This document shows, piece after piece, positions 34,180-41,788 of a stretch of 41,788 nucleotides of DNA. Each line of letters begins with the position of its first letter. Within the stretch, counting starts at the first letter, position 1. Source of the DNA: Candidatus Dormiibacterota bacterium (GTDB taxonomy: Bacteria; Chloroflexota; Dormibacteria; Aeolococcales; Aeolococcaceae); the NCBI GenBank assembly GCA_019245575.1, contig JAFARE010000046.1, positions 1-41,788 on the forward strand, read 5' to 3'. The position numbers and the translations under genes are program-made. A model generated the notes under the pieces. It saw only the letters and a program-made list of their open reading frames with translations, was not told where the DNA came from and did not search any database.

Positions 34180-34257
34180 GCAGCCACGATAGTCGTTGCG
34201 GCACCAGGGCCGCTGCTACGCTTCGCGCGCCCATGCAACGCGCGCTCGGTGTGTGAC

Positions 34258-35046
34258 GTGGCTGCTTCCCTGCCGGCGCCGGCCTCGACCTCGCTGGACG
34301 TCGCCAACCTGTCCGTCCACTTCGGTGGTGTCGTCGCCCTCGACGACGTGACGCTGCGTGTCGACCAGGGAGAGATCGTGGGCATCATCGGCCCCAACGG
34401 CGCGGGCAAGACGACCCTCTTCAACGCGGTGTGCCGCCTCGTCAGCCCCAGCTCGGGACGCATCACGTACGGCGGGCGCTCGCTCTTCGACCATCGCGCA
34501 TCGGACCTGGCCGGCCTCGGCGTGGTCCGCACGCTGCAGGGTCTTGGGCTCTGGTCACGGCTCACCGTGCTGGAGAACGTGGCCACCACCGCCCGGCCGC
34601 GCGCTCCCTTCGTCAACGACCTGCTGGCGCTGCCCAGCGCGGAGCGCACCCGGCTGCAGGCCCGTGACGACGCGATGCGCATCCTGGCGGATCTGGGGAT
34701 CGCGGACCGCGCGTCGGCGTATCCCTCGTCTCTGCCGCATGGAGTCCAGAAGCGAGTGGTGATCGCGCGCGCGCTGATGATGCAGCCGTCACTGCTGCTC
34801 CTGGACGAGCCCGCGAGCGGCCTCTCGGCCGGGGAGGTGACGGAGCTGACGACACTGCTGCGCGGGCTGCGCGAACGCATGGGCATCGCGCTCGTGGAGC
34901 ACCACCTGGACATGGTCATGGACGTGAGCGACCGCGTCGTGGTGCTCAGCCTCGGCCGCGTGATCGCCGCAGGAACGCCCGCGCAGATCCGTGCCAACCC
35001 CGACGTGGCCACGGCGTACCTGGGTGAGCAGGTGGCTCATGCTTGA
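34258..35046 (+). CDS. livG: Branched-chain-type ABC transporter ATPase LivG (262 aa)
   Basis: GTG at 34258 chosen; a GTG at 34249 is possible, and the ATG at 34233 is out of frame. Seen: LSVHFGGVVALDDVTL, Walker A GPNGAGKTT, GVVRTLQGLGLWSRLTVLENV, a modified signature SLPHGVQKRVVIARAL (LPHGVQ in place of LSGGQQ), Walker B LLLLDEPASGLS and switch His in VEHHLDMVM. This is the LivG pattern for hydrophobic amino-acid or carboxylate importers. It overlaps livF by 8 nt. Confidence 0.9.
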   Translation: MAASLPAPASTSLDVANLSVHFGGVVALDDVTLRVDQGEIVGIIGPNGAGKTTLFNAVCRLVSPSSGRITYGGRSLFDHRASDLAGLGVVRTLQGLGLWSRLTVLENVATTARPRAPFVNDLLALPSAERTRLQARDDAMRILADLGIADRASAYPSSLPHGVQKRVVIARALMMQPSLLLLDEPASGLSAGEVTELTTLLRGLRERMGIALVEHHLDMVMDVSDRVVVLSLGRVIAAGTPAQIRANPDVATAYLGEQVAHA

Positions 35047-35746
35047 GGTCGACGACCTCACCGTCGCGTACGGCGGCGTCGTCGCTCTGAACGGTGTCTC
35101 GCTGCAGGTCCCTGAGGCATCGATCACCACGGTGCTGGGCGCAAACGGCGCCGGAAAGACGACGCTGGTGCGCGCGATCTCCGGCCTCGTCGCCGCGCGC
35201 GGTGGCAGTGTGAGGGTCGATGGCACGGCGCTCACGGGAATGGCGCCGGAGCGCATCGCGCGGCTCGGCGTGGCGCACGTCCCGGAAGGCCACGGCGTCA
35301 TCAGCGAGCTGAGCACGGAGGAGAACCTTCGGCTGGGGTGCCTCTGGCTCGGCGGCGCGAACGACCGGCGAGCCGCGACTGAGGAGGCATACGAGCTGTT
35401 TCCACCGCTGGCGGCGCGGCGACGCCTGCCCGCCGCGAACCTCTCCGGCGGTGAGCGGCAGATGCTGTCGATCGCACGCGCGCTGGCGGCGCGGCCGCGC
35501 GTGCTCCTTCTCGACGAGCCCTCGCTCGGCCTCGCCGCGGTGATCCTGGCGCAGATCATGCAGCGCCTGCGCGAGCTGGCCAGGAGCCGCAACCTCGCCG
35601 TGCTGCTCATCGAACAGAACGCGCGCAGCGCGCTGTCGGTGGCGGACGAGGCCGTTGTGCTGTCGCTGGGCAGCGTGGTCGCGCGCGACCGCGCGGAGCG
35701 CCTTGCGCGCGACGAGTCGCTGCGCCACGCGTACCTGGGCTTCTGA
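35039..35746 (+). CDS. livF: Branched-chain-type ABC transporter ATPase LivF (235 aa)
   Basis: ATG start inside the end of livG. Seen: LTVAYGGVVALNGVSL, GANGAGKTTLVRAISG, VAHVPEGHGVISELSTEENL, signature LSGGERQMLSIARAL, Walker B VLLLDEPSLGLA and LLIEQNARSAL, all typical of LivF. It forms the heterodimeric ATPase with LivG for the LivH-LivM channel. The gene ends 1 nt before livH, so the operon is tightly packed. Confidence 0.92.
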   Translation: MLEVDDLTVAYGGVVALNGVSLQVPEASITTVLGANGAGKTTLVRAISGLVAARGGSVRVDGTALTGMAPERIARLGVAHVPEGHGVISELSTEENLRLGCLWLGGANDRRAATEEAYELFPPLAARRRLPAANLSGGERQMLSIARALAARPRVLLLDEPSLGLAAVILAQIMQRLRELARSRNLAVLLIEQNARSALSVADEAVVLSLGSVVARDRAERLARDESLRHAYLGF

Positions 35747-35747
35747 C

Positions 35748-36626
35748 GTGCGGACGTTTCTCATCCTCACAGTCGACGGCGTCACCAGCGGCTTCATCTA
35801 CGCGATGGTCGCGCTCGCGCTGGTGATGATCTGGCGCGCCACCCGCGTGATCAACTACGCGCAGGGGGCGATGGCGATGTTCACCACGTATGTGGCGCTG
35901 TTCGCCATCCAGCACCGCGTCACGTACTGGCTGGCGTTCGTCATCGCGCTGGGCGCGGGCTTCGTGTTCGGCGCCGGTGTCGAGCGTCTTCTCGTGCGAC
36001 CGATCGAAGGGCGCGCGCCGCTCAACATGGTCATCCTCACGCTCGGTCTGCTGATCCTGCTCGAGGCCGTGGCGCCGATGCTCTTCGGCGGCGACGTCAA
36101 GTCATTCCCGGCGCCGTTCTCGCGCATCGACATCACCGCGGGCGCGACGCAGCTGTACGTCTCACCGTTCGACATCTTCGTGATCGCGGCAGCGCTGCTG
36201 GTCATGCTGCTGCTGCTCGTCTTCTTTCAGCGAACCACCATCGGGCTGCGCATGCGCGCCGCGGCGTTCCGGCCTGAGATCGCCCGGCTGCTGGGAATCC
36301 GCGTGGGCCGCATGCTCACGCTCGGGTGGGGCCTCGCAGCGGTGCTCGGCGCGCTCGCCGGTGTGCTCATCGCCCCGGGAATCTTCCTGTACCCCAACAA
36401 CATGGACGAGGCGCTCGTGTTTGGCTTCACCGGCGCCATCCTCGGCGGGCTCGACTCCCCCGTCGGCGCCGTCACGGGAGCAATCGTCGTCGGGCTGGTG
36501 CTGAGCTACGTGGGCGGCTACCTCGGCAGCGACCTGGAGACGGTCGGCGGCCTCGTGATGCTGATCGCGGTCCTGATGGTGCGCCCCCAGGGATTGTTCG
36601 CGTTCCACCGGCAGCGCCAGGCATGA
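35748..36626 (+). CDS. livH: Branched-chain-type ABC transporter permease LivH (292 aa)
   Basis: GTG start 1 nt after the livF stop. About eight hydrophobic segments. Seen: DGVTSGFIYAMVALALVMIWRATRVINYAQGAMAMF near the N-terminus (the LivH core), the charged loop RMRAAAFRPEIARLLGI and GAILGGLDSPVGAVTGAIVVG towards the end. Overlaps livM by ATGA (36623-36626). Inner-membrane channel subunit. Confidence 0.92.
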   Translation: MRTFLILTVDGVTSGFIYAMVALALVMIWRATRVINYAQGAMAMFTTYVALFAIQHRVTYWLAFVIALGAGFVFGAGVERLLVRPIEGRAPLNMVILTLGLLILLEAVAPMLFGGDVKSFPAPFSRIDITAGATQLYVSPFDIFVIAAALLVMLLLLVFFQRTTIGLRMRAAAFRPEIARLLGIRVGRMLTLGWGLAAVLGALAGVLIAPGIFLYPNNMDEALVFGFTGAILGGLDSPVGAVTGAIVVGLVLSYVGGYLGSDLETVGGLVMLIAVLMVRPQGLFAFHRQRQA

Positions 36627-37660
36627 GCGCCATGCGCAATCCGCTGCTGCGCCACGCCACGGTGTGCGTCGCGCTTGCCGTCGTCCTGGTGCTGCTGACG
36701 TACGTCTTCGACGCCTTCACGGATTACAAGATCGCGGGCGTCGCCATCTTCTTCATCGCAGCGGCCGGGCTCACGGTGCTCACCGGTGTCAACGGGCAGC
36801 TGTCACTGGGCCACGGCGCGCTCATGGCGATCGGCGCGTACACGACGTCGCTGCTGCTCAAGGAACAGCCCCAGCTGCCCATGATCCTCCCGCTGCTCGC
36901 CGCCATCGTCAGCACCGGGGTCGCGGGCGCGGTGATCGGCGTGGCCGCCGCCCGGCTGCGCGGTCCGTACCTCGCCGGGGCGACGCTCGCGCTCGCGGTC
37001 GGCCTGCCCCAGGTGGCCGTGCACTACGGCAGCGTGTTCGGTGGCAACCAGGGGTTGCCGGTGCCGGTGCCCACGCCGCCGTCGGCGCTGGGTGGCGACT
37101 TTCCCAATGAGCGCTGGCTCGCGTGGATCGCGATCGCCGCCGCGCTGATCACGCTGTTCCTGCTCGCCAACCTCGTCAGCGGGGCCACCGGCGCACGGCT
37201 CCGCGCGGTGGCCGACGACGAGGCCGCAGCGTCGCTCGCCGGCATCAACGTGGCCCGCATCCAGGTGCTCGCCTTCGTGGTCAGCGCCGCGTGCGCGGGG
37301 CTCGCAGGCTCGCTGTTCGCGTACTGGGTGGGGCTGACCGCGCCGAGCGGCTTCGGCCTTTCCGTCTCATTGCAGCTGCTCAGCGCCATCGTCATCGGGG
37401 GCCTGGGCAGCCTCAGCGGCGCGGTGCTCGGGTCGTTCCTGGTGGTGATGGCGCCGTTCACCATCAGCGACCTGGCGGGCAACCTCAACCTCTCCAGCGA
37501 CGTGGCCAACAACCTGCCGCTGGCGCTCTACGGCGTCGTCCTCATCGTCACGATGCTCGCCTTCCCGCGCGGCATCCAGGGCGCGCTCTTCTCGCTCTGG
37601 CGGCTCGCAAAGCGCAACCTGCGCAGGCCGCAAGCCCCCACGGTGAGCACGACTGCATGA
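36623..37660 (+). CDS. livM: Branched-chain-type ABC transporter permease LivM (345 aa)
   Basis: ATG overlapping the livH stop. About ten hydrophobic segments, with AAAGLTVLTGVNGQLSLGHG and GAYTTSLL, then LRAVADDEAAASLAGINVARIQVLAFVVSA and VIGGLGSLSGAVLGS, all standard LivM features. The second channel subunit of the importer, followed after 43 bp by the binding protein. Confidence 0.92.
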   Translation: MSAMRNPLLRHATVCVALAVVLVLLTYVFDAFTDYKIAGVAIFFIAAAGLTVLTGVNGQLSLGHGALMAIGAYTTSLLLKEQPQLPMILPLLAAIVSTGVAGAVIGVAAARLRGPYLAGATLALAVGLPQVAVHYGSVFGGNQGLPVPVPTPPSALGGDFPNERWLAWIAIAAALITLFLLANLVSGATGARLRAVADDEAAASLAGINVARIQVLAFVVSAACAGLAGSLFAYWVGLTAPSGFGLSVSLQLLSAIVIGGLGSLSGAVLGSFLVVMAPFTISDLAGNLNLSSDVANNLPLALYGVVLIVTMLAFPRGIQGALFSLWRLAKRNLRRPQAPTVSTTA

Positions 37661-37703
37661 CAATCACCCACACCCAGCGCGAACAGCGGCAAAGGAGGAC
37701 GGC

Positions 37704-39044
37704 ATGGCAGCGATGACGAGATCCAGAACGGGGGCTGTGGGATCCCTGCTCGCCGGACTTGCGGTGCTCGCCGCCTGCGGCGGAAGCGGCGGCGGAGGCG
37801 CGAACCAGGCGTCGGCGCCCGGCATCACCCCGACCAGCGTGACCATCGGGAGCACGCAGCCGCTGACGGGACCCGCGGCGGCGGGGTACTCGGAGATCGC
37901 GCCCGCCTCCAACGCGTACTTCAAGTACGTCAACGCGCACGGCGGCGTCTTCGGGCGCAGCATCATCTTCGACTACGTCGACGATGGCTACAACCCGACG
38001 AACACCGCCGCGCAGACGCGCAAGCTGATCCTCCAGGACAAGGTGTACGCGATGTTCGAGGCGCTGGGCACACCCACGCACCTGTCGGTCGTCAACTACA
38101 TCAACTCCGAGAAGGTGCCCGACCTGTTCGTCGCTTCCGGCTGCAACTGCTGGAACAACGTCTCGCAGTACCCCGAGACATTCGGCTGGCAGCCGGACTA
38201 CACCATTGAAGGCAAGATCCTGGGCCAGTACATCAAGCAGAACTACTCCGGGATGAAGGTCGGGTACTTCGCCCAGGGCCCCAACGACGAGTTCGGCACA
38301 GACGGCATCAACGGGTTGAACGATGTGCTGCAGAACAGCAGCGTCACCGTGGTGTCTCCGCCGCAGTACTACGCGCCCACCGCGGCCGGCGCCATGGCGG
38401 TGAAGTCCGAGCTGGCGGCGATGCAGGCCGCCGGCGTGCAGGTGATCGCGAGCTTCTCCATTCCGCTCTTCACCGCCGACGCGCTGGCCAGCGCGGCCGC
38501 GCTCAACTACCACCCGATCTTCGTCGTGAGCAACGTCGGCTCCGACCCCCCCACGCTCACCGGGATCCTCACCGGCGGCGCACTCGGTGTGACGCTGCCG
38601 GCGGCTTTGATCGGCGGCGTGGTCAGCGACGCGTACCTGCCCCTGCTCAGCGACTCGAGCAACCCGTGGGTCTCGCTGTTCAAGCTGATCAAGGCGCAGT
38701 ACGCACCCTCGCTGCCGTGGGACGGCAACGTGGAGTACGGCTTCGCCACCGCGTACACCTTCGTGCAGGCGCTCAAGGCAGCAGGACAGAACCCGTCGCG
38801 TGACGACATCGTGCACGCCATCGAGACGACGCACTTCAACGACGGACCCGGGCTGGTGCCGTTCGCGTTCACGTCGAGCAACCACCTCGGCTACAGCGGC
38901 GTCGAGATCGTCAAGATCGGCCCCGACGGAGCAGCCGTCTCCGCCGGCCCGGTGCAGGTGACCGATGACACCGCGGGAGGCGCCATCACCAGTCCCTCGT
39001 CGCAGCCGGCGGCGCCGCCGTCGAGCGGCATCCCCCCCGACTGA
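37704..39044 (+). CDS. livK: Branched-chain-type substrate-binding lipoprotein (446 aa)
   Basis: ATG start with AAAGGAGG seven nt upstream. Signal peptide with lipobox LAVLAAC (Cys25) and Gly/Ser linker, then a Peripla_BP_6 domain: GSTQPLTGPAAAGYSEI, AYFKYVNAHGGVFGRSI, DDGYNPTNTAAQTRKLILQDKV, GTPTH, KVGYFAQGPNDEFGTDG and a second lobe with YGFATAYTFVQALKAAG. The presence of CNCWNN in the hinge region is unusual for this family. Homologues bind leucine-like amino acids, urea, amides or aromatic and short-chain acids; the ligand cannot be read here. It is followed by a hairpin. Confidence 0.9.
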   Translation: MAAMTRSRTGAVGSLLAGLAVLAACGGSGGGGANQASAPGITPTSVTIGSTQPLTGPAAAGYSEIAPASNAYFKYVNAHGGVFGRSIIFDYVDDGYNPTNTAAQTRKLILQDKVYAMFEALGTPTHLSVVNYINSEKVPDLFVASGCNCWNNVSQYPETFGWQPDYTIEGKILGQYIKQNYSGMKVGYFAQGPNDEFGTDGINGLNDVLQNSSVTVVSPPQYYAPTAAGAMAVKSELAAMQAAGVQVIASFSIPLFTADALASAAALNYHPIFVVSNVGSDPPTLTGILTGGALGVTLPAALIGGVVSDAYLPLLSDSSNPWVSLFKLIKAQYAPSLPWDGNVEYGFATAYTFVQALKAAGQNPSRDDIVHAIETTHFNDGPGLVPFAFTSSNHLGYSGVEIVKIGPDGAAVSAGPVQVTDDTAGGAITSPSSQPAAPPSSGIPPD

Positions 39045-39054
39045 TCGCATGAGC

Positions 39055-39084
39055 GAGGGTCGCGGTCATGCGGCCGCGACCCTC
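39055..39084. terminator. GC-rich terminator-like hairpin after livK
   Basis: An 11-bp perfect stem, GAGGGTCGCGG (39055-39065) with CCGCGACCCTC (39074-39084), encloses an 8-nt loop, 10 bp after the livK stop. There is no U-tract, as is common in high-GC bacteria. It may reduce read-through into the dehydrogenase genes. Confidence 0.6.
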
Positions 39085-39100
39085 CCCTACCATCGGGCCG

Positions 39101-40513
39101 ATGCGTGACGAGCTCTTCATCGGCGGCGAGTGGACCGCGTCGTCGAGCGGCGGCTGGATCCCGGTGGAGAACCCGGCCACCGAGGAGCTCGTCACGCGTG
39201 TGCCCGACGCCACAGCGGATGACGTGGATCGCGCCGTGGCCGCCGCCCGCGCTGCGTTCGACAAGTGGGCTGCAGCGCCGCCGGACGAGCGCGCGCGTGT
39301 CCTTGCCGCGCTGCGTGACGCACTCCGCGCGCGCCAGTCCGAGATGGCGCGGCTGATCACCACCGAGATGGGCGCGCCGCTGAAGCTGGCCAACGGCCCG
39401 CAGACGGCGCTGCCCATCGGCGTGCTCAGCTCGTACGTGGACCTGCTGCGCGAGCCGGCCGAGCCCGAGCGCATGGGCAACTCCGTTGTGCTGCGCGAGC
39501 CGGTGGGCGTGGTGGGCGCGATCACACCATGGAACTACCCGCTGCACCAGGCGATGGCGAAGATCGCCCCCGCTCTTGCCGCGGGCAACACTGTCGTGCA
39601 CAAGCCGAGCGAGGTCACGCCGCTGTCGGCGCTGCTGCTCGCGGAGATCGCGCAGGACGCGGGCGTGCCGCGCGGCGTGTACAACGTGGTCACCGGCACG
39701 GGCCCGGCGGCGGGCGAGGCCCTCGCTGCGCACCCCGGCGTGGACACGGTGTCGTTCACTGGCTCAACGCGCGCCGGGCGGCGTGTCGCCGCGATCGGCG
39801 CGGAGACGGTGAAGAAGGTGACGCTGGAGCTCGGCGGCAAGTCGGCATGCATCGTTCTAGACAGTGCTGACCTCAACACGGCGGTGAAGGTCTGCGTGGC
39901 CAACTGCTTCCTCAACTCCGGCCAGAGCTGCAACGCATGGACGCGGCTGCTGGTCCCCGCGTCGCGCCGTGCCGAGGCGGCCGGCATGGCGGCGACGGCC
40001 GCGGCCAAGTACACGGTGGGCGATCCCACCGACCCGCAGACGCGGCTCGGTCCGCTGGTGTCCTCAGCGCAGCGCGACCGTGTGCGCGCATACATGCGCA
40101 GCGGCATCGACGACGGCGCGCGCGTGGTGACCGGCGGACCCGAGGCGGACGGGCTGCCGCCGCGCGGCTACTTCGTGGCGCCCACCATCTTCGACGGCGT
40201 CACACCGTCGATGACCATCGCGCAGGAGGAGATCTTCGGGCCCGTGCTGTCGATCATCGAGTATGGCGGCGTGGACGACGCGGTGGCCATCGCCAACGAC
40301 ACGGTGTACGGTCTCGCTGCCGCGGTCTGGGGCGAGGACGAGGAGGCGATGGCCGTCGCGCGGCGCCTCCGCGCCGGACAGGTGGACATCAACGGCGGGG
40401 CGTTCAACCTCATGGCGCCTTTCGGCGGCTACAAGCAGTCGGGCGTCGGCCGCGAGCTCGGGCGCTATGGACTCGAGGAGTTCCAGCTGGTCAAGTCCGT
40501 GCAGCTGCCGTGA
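39101..40513 (+). CDS. NAD(P)-dependent aldehyde dehydrogenase (470 aa)
   Basis: ATG start. Seen: FIGGEWTASSS, ITPWNYPLHQAMAKIAPALA, KPSEVTPLSALLLAEI, FTGSTRAGRRVA, the general base Glu in LELGGKSA, the nucleophile Cys in NSGQSCNAWTRLLV, and EEIFGPVLSIIEY, all hallmarks of the ALDH superfamily. Length is standard. Stop overlaps the ADH start (GTGA), so it forms a pair with the alcohol dehydrogenase. Together they would convert an alcohol to an acid via an aldehyde; the substrate is not evident. Confidence 0.93.
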   Translation: MRDELFIGGEWTASSSGGWIPVENPATEELVTRVPDATADDVDRAVAAARAAFDKWAAAPPDERARVLAALRDALRARQSEMARLITTEMGAPLKLANGPQTALPIGVLSSYVDLLREPAEPERMGNSVVLREPVGVVGAITPWNYPLHQAMAKIAPALAAGNTVVHKPSEVTPLSALLLAEIAQDAGVPRGVYNVVTGTGPAAGEALAAHPGVDTVSFTGSTRAGRRVAAIGAETVKKVTLELGGKSACIVLDSADLNTAVKVCVANCFLNSGQSCNAWTRLLVPASRRAEAAGMAATAAAKYTVGDPTDPQTRLGPLVSSAQRDRVRAYMRSGIDDGARVVTGGPEADGLPPRGYFVAPTIFDGVTPSMTIAQEEIFGPVLSIIEYGGVDDAVAIANDTVYGLAAAVWGEDEEAMAVARRLRAGQVDINGGAFNLMAPFGGYKQSGVGRELGRYGLEEFQLVKSVQLP

Positions 40514-41598
40514 CCACGGCGCGCGCAGCCGTGGTGCGCGCCGCGGGTGACGCGCCGCGCGTCGAGACAATCGAATTGCGCGATCCCGGACCCGGACAGG
40601 TGCGCGTGCGCCTGGCCGCGACCGGTGTGTGCCACAGCGACCTCTCGCTCGCCAACGGCACGATGGTGCAGCCGTTTCCCGCGGTGCTCGGACACGAGGG
40701 CGCCGGCCGCGTGGTGGCGACGGGGGACGGCGTCAACCTGCACGAGGGCGACGCCGTGGTGCTCAACTGGAGCCCCTCCTGCCGCGAGTGCTGGTTCTGC
40801 GCGCACGGGGAGCCGTACCTCTGCGTGCGCGCCACCGAGGCTGCGTCGCAGCCCTACGCGCAGCTGGAGGACGGCACGGACGTCTACCCCGGCCTCGGCG
40901 TGGCGGCATTCGCCACGGAGACCGTGGTCAATGAGGACGCGTGCGTGCGTGTCGGCGACGATGTCCCGTTGCACCAGGCCGCGGTGCTCGGCTGCGCAAT
41001 GCTCACCGGCGTGGGCGCGGTGCTCAACGCAGCACGGGTGGAGCCGGGCGAGTCGGTGGTCGTGGTCGGCCTGGGCGGCGTGGGGCTGTGCGCTGTGCAG
41101 GGCGCGCGCATCGCAGGCGCCGGACCCATCATCGCGGTGGATCCCGCCGCGGAGAAAGGCGTGCTGGCGCGCAAGCTGGGCGCCACCGACGCATTGCAGC
41201 CGTCTCCTGAGCTCGCGAAGCAGGTGCGCGCGCTGACGGGCGGACGCGGCGCCGACCATGCCATCGAATGCGTGGGACGCGGCGAGACGATCCGGGCGGC
41301 CTGGTCGTCGACGCGGCGGGGCGGCCACGCGACCATCCTCGGCATGGGCGCGCGCACCGACACGGTGTCGTTCAACGCGCTGGAGATCGCGCACTTCGCG
41401 CGCACGCTGCAGGGCTGCATGTTCGGCGCCAGCGACCCTGAACGCGACCTCCCGGTGCTGCTCGAGCATGTGCGCGCCGGCCGGCTCGACGTCGAGACGC
41501 TGGTGACGTCGCGCATCGGTCTCGACGCGGTCGATGTCGCCTTCGCCGACCTCGAGGCCGGCCGCGGGGCGCGCAGCCTCATCGTGTTCGACGGCTGA
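40510..41598 (+). CDS. Zinc-dependent alcohol dehydrogenase, MDR family (362 aa)
   Basis: GTG start overlapping the ALDH stop. Seen: GVCHSDLS (catalytic zinc ligand Cys), GHEGAGRVV (His-Glu), the structural zinc cysteines in CRECWFCAHGEPYLC, CAMLTGVGAVLN, and the NAD site VVVVGLGGVGL. This pattern belongs to class III-like/medium-chain alcohol dehydrogenases that oxidise primary alcohols. It is the last gene of the unit; 5 bp after its stop lies the end of an opposite-strand gene. Confidence 0.93.
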   Translation: MTTARAAVVRAAGDAPRVETIELRDPGPGQVRVRLAATGVCHSDLSLANGTMVQPFPAVLGHEGAGRVVATGDGVNLHEGDAVVLNWSPSCRECWFCAHGEPYLCVRATEAASQPYAQLEDGTDVYPGLGVAAFATETVVNEDACVRVGDDVPLHQAAVLGCAMLTGVGAVLNAARVEPGESVVVVGLGGVGLCAVQGARIAGAGPIIAVDPAAEKGVLARKLGATDALQPSPELAKQVRALTGGRGADHAIECVGRGETIRAAWSSTRRGGHATILGMGARTDTVSFNALEIAHFARTLQGCMFGASDPERDLPVLLEHVRAGRLDVETLVTSRIGLDAVDVAFADLEAGRGARSLIVFDG

Positions 41599-41603
41599 AG
41601 CGC

Positions 41604-41788
41604 TCAGGGCGCCCGTGTGCCCGCCCGCGCCGCTGCCATCGCGGTGTTGTGCGCCAGCACCTCGACGGCGTGTGCCAGGTCGCAGGGCCGGCCGCCGTCA
41701 CCGGCCCGCGGGCTCTCGGCGGTCACCGGCGCGGTGGCGCTGATCACCTGACGCAGCGCGTCCATGCCGCCGGCGCACGAGGCGGGAT
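41604..41788 (-). CDS. C-terminal end of a minus-strand gene (5' end beyond window)
   Basis: About 60 codons read without a stop on the minus strand to a TGA at 41604-41606. The visible part (GGMDALRQVISATAPVTAE, then CDLAHAVEVLAHNTAMAA) has a plausible helical, coding-like composition and GC-rich third positions. It is too short to name; the C-terminus of an oxidoreductase is one possibility, but I do not assign it. Confidence 0.55.
   Translation of the reverse strand, partial: PASCAGGMDALRQVISATAPVTAESPRAGDGGRPCDLAHAVEVLAHNTAMAAARAGTRAP

Overview
The window is high-GC DNA from a Gram-positive-like (terrabacterial) bacterium. Evidence for this is a MarP-type CvpA-trypsin protease, an L,D-transpeptidase, lipobox lipoproteins, frequent GTG starts and a tRNA with genomically encoded CCA. 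Actinomycetota fits. A related high-GC soil lineage such as Ca. Dormibacterota or Chloroflexota fits equally well; I cannot assign a genus from sequence alone.

Positions 1 to about 16,355 look like an integrated genomic island. A tyrosine recombinase (15226-16221, minus) lies beside the 3' end of an intact tRNA-Pro(UGG) (16356-16430, minus). The island runs left and off the window edge. Its cargo is defence-like. A minus-strand operon encodes, in transcription order, a coiled-coil HARE-HTH protein, an Hsp90/GHKL-type ATPase fused to an HEXXH metallopeptidase, a NurA-like nuclease and a HerA-like ATPase (cut by the left edge). Diverging from it across a 239-bp regulatory gap is a plus-strand operon: an SF1 helicase with a Vsr/DUF559-like nuclease domain and zinc ribbon, a small conserved protein, and a PD-(D/E)XK nuclease. 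I know of no characterised system with this exact gene set, so it is the main candidate for something new. A second two-gene unit (10469-13248, minus) pairs the N-terminal part of an actinobacterial Mrr-type restriction protein, without its Mrr nuclease domain, with a DUF4041/GIY-YIG (T5orf172) protein. A 1.7-kb stretch without convincing genes follows (13249-14947). It carries an 11-bp minisatellite and several operator-like palindromes, and leads to a small XRE regulator and the integrase.

From 16,430 rightward the DNA reads as ordinary, more GC-rich chromosome. In order it holds: MarP protease; L,D-transpeptidase; a mercuric-reductase-like flavoprotein; a four-gene osmoprotectant/quaternary-amine ABC importer (permease, ATPase, permease, binding lipoprotein); a COG4315-type lipoprotein; DUF2277; a Cys/His-rich small protein; an alpha/beta hydrolase; an NAD-sugar epimerase; a GT2-GT-C fusion glycosyltransferase downstream of a UDP-sulfoquinovose synthase; and a catabolic locus. 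That locus has a leftward operon (two acyl-CoA dehydrogenases and an FMN alpha-hydroxyacid dehydrogenase) diverging from a rightward LivG-F-H-M-K importer, followed by an aldehyde dehydrogenase and a zinc alcohol dehydrogenase. This layout suggests import and stepwise oxidation of a branched or acyl-type carbon source whose identity the sequence does not reveal. A partial minus-strand gene enters from the right edge.
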